Under the pieces are notes generated by a model, which had not been told where the DNA came from, did not search any database, and worked only from the letters and a program-made list of their open reading frames with translations. Positions 59,127 through 64,000 of a stretch of 64,000 nucleotides of DNA are shown here, piece after piece. A program made the position numbers and the translations under genes. Source of the DNA: Leisingera sp. ANG-M7 (lineage in GTDB: Bacteria; Pseudomonadota; Alphaproteobacteria; Rhodobacterales; Rhodobacteraceae); the NCBI RefSeq assembly GCF_000813965.1, contig NZ_JWLI01000017.1, positions 1 to 64,000 of the forward strand. The letters are read 5' to 3'. The stretch's first letter is position 1, and each line of letters begins with the position of its first letter.

Positions 59127-59571
59127 TGCCGCACCCCCGGACGCATACCTCCGGCACGGCAGCGCGGTTCCTTGCGCGCAGCCAATACGGGCGTCCGGGG
59201 CGCCGCAATTTCGGCGTGAATCTGCACATGGGCCTTCCAGTTCAGCAGGAATCTGCCAAATTGCCGGATCTTGCGTTTCAGGGGCTTACAGCGGCGCGTG
59301 CCCGGTGCATCGTGAGTCAAGCAGCGCAGCCACGCTGCTGTGCCGAGCATCTGTTCCGGCCCCTTCGCCTGAACGGGCAGGTACGCGCCCCCATCCGCGG
59401 CCTGCCCGTCTTTTATCCCCTTCAGGCATTGGCGGAAGCTTGCCGTATCCCCCCCCCGGTGCGGCAAGCCTCCGCTCAACAGCCGCAGTTTGAGCCGGCA
59501 GCGTTGCACCGTCCCGTGCAGCCTGCAAATTCGGCCGGGACAGTAACGTCCCCGGAAGAAGGAACCTGGAC
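59127..59571 (+). other. 445-base gene-free stretch with two hairpins
   Basis: No supportable gene is seen. ACGGGCAGG (59373-59381) pairs with CCTGCCCGT (59401-59409) and is followed by CTTTTAT, a terminator-like hairpin. GCTTGCCG (59438-59445) pairs with CGGCAAGC (59462-59469) around a loop with a run of C. The stretch could be a long 3' end of the gene at 58782 or hold a small RNA; nothing decides between these. Confidence 0.45.
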
Positions 59572-59775
59572 ATGCGGGCAAAATCTCTCATCGCAGCGCT
59601 CTCGCTCTGCGGCCTCGTGGCGGCCTGTGGCGACACCACCGGCGAGCGCATCATCTACGGCGGCGGCGCAGGCGCGCTTGGCGCAGCCGTGCTGGATGCT
59701 AACCTGGTCACCGGCGCCGCTGTCGGCGTGGCCGCAAACCTCATCTACTGCGAGCAAAACCCGCGCAAGTGCTGA
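59572..59775 (+). CDS. 67-residue lipoprotein with glycine-rich segment
   Basis: GGAAGAAGGAACCTGGAC before the ATG is a good ribosome-binding site. The product has a lipoprotein signal (ALSLCGLVAACGD, lipobox VAAC). The mature part, RIIYGGGAGALGAAVLDANL and VTGAAVGVAANLIYCEQ, is Gly/Ala-rich like glycine-zipper outer-membrane lipoproteins. Two more Cys near the C-terminus could form a disulfide. It lies just before pccA, but its own terminator at 59832 separates them. Confidence 0.8.
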   Translation: MRAKSLIAALSLCGLVAACGDTTGERIIYGGGAGALGAAVLDANLVTGAAVGVAANLIYCEQNPRKC

Positions 59776-59831
59776 CGCACCTGCCGCCGCTCTGAACAGC
59801 CGCCCCTCGCGGGCTGCTTCTGACATCGCGC

Positions 59832-59869
59832 AAACGCCGCGTCCGGGCTCTCCCCGGGCGCGGCGTTTT
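59832..59869 (+). terminator. intrinsic terminator between the lipoprotein gene and pccA
   Basis: AAACGCCGCG pairs with CGCGGCGTTT, with a further CCGGG/CCCGG inner stem, followed by TTG. It suggests that pccA has a promoter of its own, or that read-through is regulated. Confidence 0.75.
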
Positions 59870-59903
59870 GCATTCCGGAAGACCAAGGAACAAGGGACTG
59901 CCT

Positions 59904-61949
59904 ATGTTTGATAAGATCCTGATCGCCAACCGGGGCGAGATCGCCTGCCGTGTGATCAAAACCGCGCGCAAGATGGGTATCAAGACCGTCGCCATCTACT
60001 CTGACGCCGACAAGCAGGCCCTGCATGTGCAAATGGCCGACGAGGCCGTCCACATCGGCCCGCCGCCCGCCAACCAGTCTTATATCGTCATCGACAAGGT
60101 GATGGAGGCGATCCGCCAGACCGGCGCCCAGGCCGTGCATCCGGGCTATGGCTTCCTGTCCGAGAACTCCAAGTTCGCCGAGGCGTTGGAGGCCGAAGGC
60201 GTTGCCTTTGTAGGCCCCCCGAAGGGCGCGATCGAGGCGATGGGTGACAAGATCACCTCCAAGAAGATTGCCCAGGAAGCAGGCGTTTCCACTGTGCCCG
60301 GCTACATGGGCCTGATTGCCGACGCTGACGAGGCGGTGAAGATCTCCAACGAGATCGGCTATCCGGTGATGATCAAGGCCTCCGCCGGCGGCGGCGGCAA
60401 GGGCATGCGGATCGCCTGGAACGACGAAGAGGCCCGCGAAGGCTTCCAGTCCTCCAAGAACGAGGCGGCGAACTCCTTTGGCGACGACCGGATCTTCATC
60501 GAGAAATTCGTCACCCAGCCGCGCCACATCGAAATCCAGGTGCTCTGCGACAAGCACGGCAACGGCATCTACCTGGGTGAGCGCGAATGCTCGATCCAGC
60601 GCCGCAACCAGAAAGTCGTCGAAGAGGCCCCGTCGCCGTTCCTGGACGAAGAGACCCGCAAGGCGATGGGTGAGCAGGCTGTCGCGCTGGCCAAGGCCGT
60701 GGGCTACTCCTCCGCAGGCACCGTGGAATTCATCGTCGATGGCGACAAGAACTTCTATTTCCTGGAAATGAACACCCGCCTGCAGGTGGAACACCCGGTC
60801 ACTGAACTGATCACCGGCGTCGATCTGGTGGAGCAGATGATCCGTGTCGCCGACGGCGCCGAACTGCCGATGCGCCAGGAGGATGTGAAACTCACCGGCT
60901 GGGCGATTGAAAACCGCCTTTACGCCGAAGATCCGTATCGCGGTTTCCTGCCCTCCATCGGCCGCCTGACCCGCTACCGCCCGCCGGCAGAAACGGCTGC
61001 CGGCCCGATGCTGGTCAATGGCAAATGGCAAGGTGATGCACCCGCTGGTGAGACCGCCGTGCGTAATGACACCGGCGTTTACGAAGGCGGCGAGATCTCG
61101 ATGTATTACGACCCGATGATCGCCAAGCTCTGCACCTGGGCGCCGACCCGCGAGGACGCCATCGGCGCCATGCGCACCGCGCTCGACAGCTTCGAGGTGG
61201 AGGGCATCGGCCACAACCTGCCGTTCCTGTCTGCAGTGATGGATCATCCGATCTTTATCGAAGGCTCCATGACCACCGCCTTCATCGAGGAACAGTACCC
61301 CGACGGTTTCGAGGGCGTTGAGCTGCACAGCGACGATCTGCGCAAGATCGCCGCCGCCTGCGCCGCGATGCACCGGGTTGCCGAAATCCGCCGCACCCGC
61401 GTCTCCGGCCGGATGGACAACCATGAGCGCAAGGTCGGCACCGATTGGGTTGTCGCCCTGCAAGGTCAGTCCTTCAACGTGGTGATTGACGCCGACCGAG
61501 AGGGCGCCACCGTCAATTTCGAGGGCGGCGGCAGCTACCGTGTGACCTCTGACTGGACCCCGGGCGACCAGCTGGCCACGCTGAATGTGGACGGCGAAAC
61601 CCTGGTGCTGAAGGTCGGCAAGGTGACCCAGGGTTTCCGCGTCCGTTCCCGCGGCGCCGACCTTGCCGTCAAGGTGCGCACCCCGCGCCAGGCTGAGCTG
61701 GCCGAGCTGATGCCTGAGAAGGTCGCGCCCGATACCTCCAAGATGCTGCTGTGCCCGATGCCCGGCCTGATTGTGAAGGTCGACGTCGAAGTGGGGCAGG
61801 AGGTCCAGGAAGGCCAGGCGCTCTGCACCGTTGAGGCGATGAAGATGGAAAACATCCTGCGCGCTGAGCGGAAAGGCGTGGTGTCCAAGATCAACGCTGC
61901 CGCAGGCGACAGCCTGGCGGTTGATGATGTGATCATGGAGTTCGAATAA
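59904..61949 (+). CDS. pccA: propionyl-CoA carboxylase alpha subunit (biotin carboxylase and biotin carrier)
   Basis: This 681-residue subunit carboxylates biotin with ATP and bicarbonate. The biotin carboxylase domain (residues 1 to about 450) opens MFDKILIANRGEIACRVIKT and has the ATP-grasp loop IKASAGGGGKGMRIAWNDEE. FLEMNTRLQVEHPVTELITG holds metal ligands and the bicarbonate-binding region. A linker (BT domain) follows, and the C-terminal biotinyl domain carries EAMKMEN with Lys647 as the biotin site. The ATG at 59904 has AAGGAACAAGGGAC before it. With PccB it makes methylmalonyl-CoA from propionyl-CoA. Confidence 0.96.
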   Translation: MFDKILIANRGEIACRVIKTARKMGIKTVAIYSDADKQALHVQMADEAVHIGPPPANQSYIVIDKVMEAIRQTGAQAVHPGYGFLSENSKFAEALEAEGVAFVGPPKGAIEAMGDKITSKKIAQEAGVSTVPGYMGLIADADEAVKISNEIGYPVMIKASAGGGGKGMRIAWNDEEAREGFQSSKNEAANSFGDDRIFIEKFVTQPRHIEIQVLCDKHGNGIYLGERECSIQRRNQKVVEEAPSPFLDEETRKAMGEQAVALAKAVGYSSAGTVEFIVDGDKNFYFLEMNTRLQVEHPVTELITGVDLVEQMIRVADGAELPMRQEDVKLTGWAIENRLYAEDPYRGFLPSIGRLTRYRPPAETAAGPMLVNGKWQGDAPAGETAVRNDTGVYEGGEISMYYDPMIAKLCTWAPTREDAIGAMRTALDSFEVEGIGHNLPFLSAVMDHPIFIEGSMTTAFIEEQYPDGFEGVELHSDDLRKIAAACAAMHRVAEIRRTRVSGRMDNHERKVGTDWVVALQGQSFNVVIDADREGATVNFEGGGSYRVTSDWTPGDQLATLNVDGETLVLKVGKVTQGFRVRSRGADLAVKVRTPRQAELAELMPEKVAPDTSKMLLCPMPGLIVKVDVEVGQEVQEGQALCTVEAMKMENILRAERKGVVSKINAAAGDSLAVDDVIMEFE

Positions 61950-61956
61950 TGCACCT

Positions 61957-62020
61957 CGGGGCAGGCACATATGCGCGCGGGCAGGCGGGTTTTCCCGTCC
62001 CCGCAGCCGTGCCTGCCCCG
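61957..62020 (+). other. long-range stem downstream of pccA
   Basis: CGGGGCAGGCAC (61957-61968) and GTGCCTGCCCCG (62009-62020) pair perfectly over 12 bases. The 40-base loop contains a second hairpin, GGCGGG/CCCGTC. It begins eight bases after the pccA stop. No T-run follows, so it may be an mRNA-end or attenuation structure between pccA and the lipoprotein gene. Confidence 0.55.
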
Positions 62021-62096
62021 GACAGCATCTCCGTATGCACCAAATCTTCAGGTTTTTCTGCGACACTGGCACCGTTTGACGACCCCAAGGTGCCGC

Positions 62097-62600
62097 ATGA
62101 CCCGTCTCCTGACCTGTCTTTTGTCCGCTCTGGCTGTCCTGTCCGCCTGCGCGCTGGACAAGGAAGAGGCGCTGCGCGTTCAGCTTTCCGCCTGGGTGGA
62201 GCTGGGGGAGACGTTCTTTTTCCAAAGCTCGATGAGCTGCACCGCAGCGGTGTTTCACACCGCGGAAAATCCGCGCATCACTTCACTGGTGGACCGCGCC
62301 CGCTCGCTCAACACTGGCATGAAGATGCTGGATGCCGGCAAGCCCGTGATGTTTGCAGTGGCGGGCAAATCCCCCAACGCGGTGACAGAGGACATCATGT
62401 CCCGCGACCTGCCGCAGGGGCTGGGGGTGCTGAATTCCGGACTGGCGGGGGTCAGCTGCATGACGGATCTGGTCAAATCCGTCTATTACCAGGCGATCCG
62501 CAACCCGGCTTCCAGCCTGGTCTTCGTGCCGGAAACCGGTGCGATGGTGATCCTGGACAAGCAGGCGATGGCGCTGATCTACGTCCGCGGCAACGGCTGA
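62097..62600 (+). CDS. putative lipoprotein downstream of pccA
   Basis: The protein of 167 residues starts MTRLLTCLLSALAVLSACAL, with lipobox LSAC and lipidated Cys at residue 18. The mature part reads LSAWVELGETFFFQSSMSCT, SLVDRARSLNTGMKMLDAGK and LGVLNSGLAGVSCMTDLVKS. It is well structured with two further Cys, but I do not recognise a family. In my recollection a protein like it follows pccA in several Rhodobacteraceae. The ribosome-binding site (CAAGGTGCCGC) is weak. A role in propionate metabolism is not implied by an extracytoplasmic protein. Confidence 0.7.
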   Translation: MTRLLTCLLSALAVLSACALDKEEALRVQLSAWVELGETFFFQSSMSCTAAVFHTAENPRITSLVDRARSLNTGMKMLDAGKPVMFAVAGKSPNAVTEDIMSRDLPQGLGVLNSGLAGVSCMTDLVKSVYYQAIRNPASSLVFVPETGAMVILDKQAMALIYVRGNG

Positions 62601-62619
62601 CCGGACTTGCAGGGCGGGG

Positions 62620-63054
62620 TCACCCGCCGCGCCGCTCTTCCACTTCGCGCAAACGCTCGGGGAACTTGTCGATGGTGCGGGACAGCTCGCGCACCGTCCA
62701 GGGGTGCGGCTTGCGCAGCTTGACGCCGCCGTCCTTGCCCACCAGAACCAGCATGAAGCCGCGCGGCCGCAGCTTCTTGCGCAGGGCGGACTTGGCAGCC
62801 GGATCGGTATCGGTCAGCACCACAACATCGCGCGTCTTCAGTGCTTCGATGCCCTCCATCAGCCGTTCCATCTGTTCATGGAACCGCGGGTCCTCGGGAC
62901 TGTCGGCAAACACAACCACAGGGCGGTGCGTCCACTGGAATTCCTCCAGTTCCACATCATACCCGGGCTGGATCAAATCGGCCGCAGTTCCATCTGCCGC
63001 CGCAGCCGCCAGCGGCAGGAAGCCTGCCAAAACAACGCTTAGGATTGCTCTCAT
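62620..63054 (-). CDS. DUF4174-like periplasmic protein
   Basis: The 144-residue protein has a signal peptide (RAILSVVLAGFLPLAAAAAD). The mature part reads FQWTHRPVVVFADSPEDPRF, RDVVVLTDTDPAAKSALRKK and LRPRGFMLVLVGKDGGVKLR. It closes with a helix ending FPERLREVEERRG. RPVVVFADSxxDPRF and GFMLVLVGKDGGVKLRKPHPW are the pattern of DUF4174, a thioredoxin-like fold without a catalytic Cys pair. The ATG at 63054 (MRAILSV) is chosen; a far longer upstream extension is antisense to the gene at 63232. Confidence 0.82.
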   Translation of the reverse strand: MRAILSVVLAGFLPLAAAAADGTAADLIQPGYDVELEEFQWTHRPVVVFADSPEDPRFHEQMERLMEGIEALKTRDVVVLTDTDPAAKSALRKKLRPRGFMLVLVGKDGGVKLRKPHPWTVRELSRTIDKFPERLREVEERRGG

Positions 63055-63231
63055 GATCTCTCCTGTTGTGTTGAATATATGTGCGCCGGCGGCAAATGCG
63101 ACTGTGAATTCCGCCACTTGGACAAAAAACATCTTCGTTAACGGGATAATGAGGGGTTGCCGGCCATGATCGTGCCATTCCCCTTGACCGGGCTGCGGCC
63201 TGCGGCCCTCCATAAGAGGCCCCGTAACGCT

Positions 63232-64000
63232 ATGAAAGTCATCCTGCACACCGGCGCTCACCGCTGCGCCACCACCTCGTTCCAGGAATACATGCGCCAG
63301 AATGTGCCCGGTTTGAACCGGCAGGGCATTGGCTTCTGGGGGCCGTACCGCACCCGCAAGGGGCTGTTCCATGGCATCCAGCCGGGGCCGGCGCAGGTGA
63401 CGGGCCGCGATCTGGTGCAGCGTGCGCAAGGCAGGCTGCAGGTCCGCCTGGCGGGCTGCCGCGAACGCGGCATCAGCCAGCTGCTGGTGAGCGAGGAAAA
63501 CATGATCGGCGCGGTGCGCCAGAACCTGCGGCTCGGCGACCTTTACGGCGGCGTCGGCGAACGGATGGCGCGTTACGCGCAGGCCTTCAGCGGCGCAGTG
63601 ACCGATGTGGCGCTCTCGATCCGCAGCCTCGACAGTTACTGGACCTCCGGCCTCGCCTATGCGGTGGCGCGCGGGCACAAGATGCCGACCGCCGGCAGCC
63701 TCGACCGGCTGGCGTATTCCGCGCGCAGCTGGCGCGACGTGATCACCGACATTGTTGCGGCCATGCCGGGCGTGACCCTGCATGTGCTGCCGTTTGAAAC
63801 CTTCGGCACCCGGCCTGAGGCGGCGCTGACAGCCCTCACCGGCATCAAGGCACCGCGCGCCCATGCGCGGGTGCGCCTCAACGCCTCGCTGTGCCTGCAG
63901 GACCTGCGCGCCAGCCTGCCGCCGGCAGCGGCAGCCGACCTGCCCGATGGGACAGGCCGCTGGCGCCCCTTCAGCGACGCCCAGACCGCTGCCCTGCGCG
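63232..64000 (+). CDS. sulfotransferase-like P-loop protein, N-terminal part
   Basis: The frame runs off the right edge after 256 codons. It begins MKVILHTGAHRCATTSFQEY, where HTGAHRCATTSFQ has the form of the phosphosulfate-binding loop of sulfotransferase-like proteins (hTGxpKtGTTslQ). LLVSEENMIGAVRQ and ALSIRSLDSYWTSGLAYAVA follow, the second resembling the 3'-phosphate loop (RxxxSxxxS). Such proteins in roseobacters are often linked to surface polysaccharides. The frame is open throughout. An ATG 66 bases earlier exists in frame, but MKVILHTG is the usual kind of start. Confidence 0.72.
   Translation, partial: MKVILHTGAHRCATTSFQEYMRQNVPGLNRQGIGFWGPYRTRKGLFHGIQPGPAQVTGRDLVQRAQGRLQVRLAGCRERGISQLLVSEENMIGAVRQNLRLGDLYGGVGERMARYAQAFSGAVTDVALSIRSLDSYWTSGLAYAVARGHKMPTAGSLDRLAYSARSWRDVITDIVAAMPGVTLHVLPFETFGTRPEAALTALTGIKAPRAHARVRLNASLCLQDLRASLPPAAAADLPDGTGRWRPFSDAQTAALR

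Noticed and set aside
59126-59911. 261-codon open frame overlapping a lipoprotein gene and the start of pccA
   Set aside because: Its translation is low-complexity and runs through a terminator-like hairpin and across a convincing lipoprotein gene in another frame. High GC makes such frames common by chance.
63055-63864. Long N-terminal extension of the DUF4174 gene
   Set aside because: It is antisense to the sulfotransferase-like gene, and the signal peptide begins at the ATG at 63054.
1-64000. CRISPR arrays, tRNA or rRNA genes, insertion sequences, prophage genes
   Set aside because: I looked for regularly spaced repeats, tRNA arms, terminal inverted repeats with transposase motifs and phage structural genes and found none.

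Overview
The window is a gene-dense, GC-rich stretch of a bacterial chromosome. The gene content points to an alphaproteobacterium of the Rhodobacterales, probably the marine Roseobacter group. The clues are a choline-sulfate/choline to glycine betaine cluster (betI, a BCCT-like permease, betC, betB, betA), a propionyl-CoA carboxylase cluster with a PccR-type regulator, an alphaproteobacterial RNase P RNA, a DUF1127 gene beside a LysR gene, and the gatC-gatA pair. I found no tRNA, rRNA, CRISPR array, insertion sequence or integrase. The genus is an inference from gene content only.

Layout. Positions 1-4519 (minus strand) hold a small-ORF/XpaC-like/TelA/DUF2927/SPFH-GYF/zinc-ribbon operon, cut by the left edge. 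Positions 4615-15767 are mostly housekeeping: rluB, tadA, a TetR-YciI-tag group with two tandem operator-like repeats, a metallo-beta-lactamase-fold hydrolase, gatC-gatA, a lipoprotein, a cell-wall amidase, rnpB, a membrane adenylate cyclase whose 3' end overlaps rnpB, and rpmG. Positions 15854-24009 hold a Bax-inhibitor-1 protein, DUF1127 and LysR genes, a quinone reductase, a PraR/PhrR-like regulator, a histidinol-phosphatase-type enzyme, and two purine deaminases around a CAP-domain protein. Positions 24153-31932 hold mgtE, a 5-formyl-THF cyclo-ligase, a YmdB-type phosphoesterase, two SLC13/RCK permeases with a small secreted ORF between them, and yebC. Positions 32018-38748 hold acetyltransferase, nitroreductase, argP/lysE, pirin, DMT exporter and DUF1036 genes.

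Positions 38760-45613 form the osmoprotectant cluster. Choline-O-sulfate or choline would be imported, desulfated by BetC, and oxidised by BetA and BetB to glycine betaine, under BetI. Downstream is a DUF465 gene with an FNR-type box placed as in a class II promoter.

Positions 47358-62600 are the propionate region. The PccR-type regulator and pccB both carry clustered TTTGCAAA-like sites, and pccB and pccA are separated by about 3 kb of small genes. One of these (56953-57447) has clearly lower GC than its neighbours. Between pccR and pccB lies an accessory three-gene operon (50212-54579): a 924-residue helical protein ending in what may be an RNase-A-like polymorphic toxin domain, a 125-residue candidate immunity protein translationally coupled to it, and a 402-residue helical partner. 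This is the best candidate for an undescribed system in the window. The right edge cuts a sulfotransferase-like P-loop gene.
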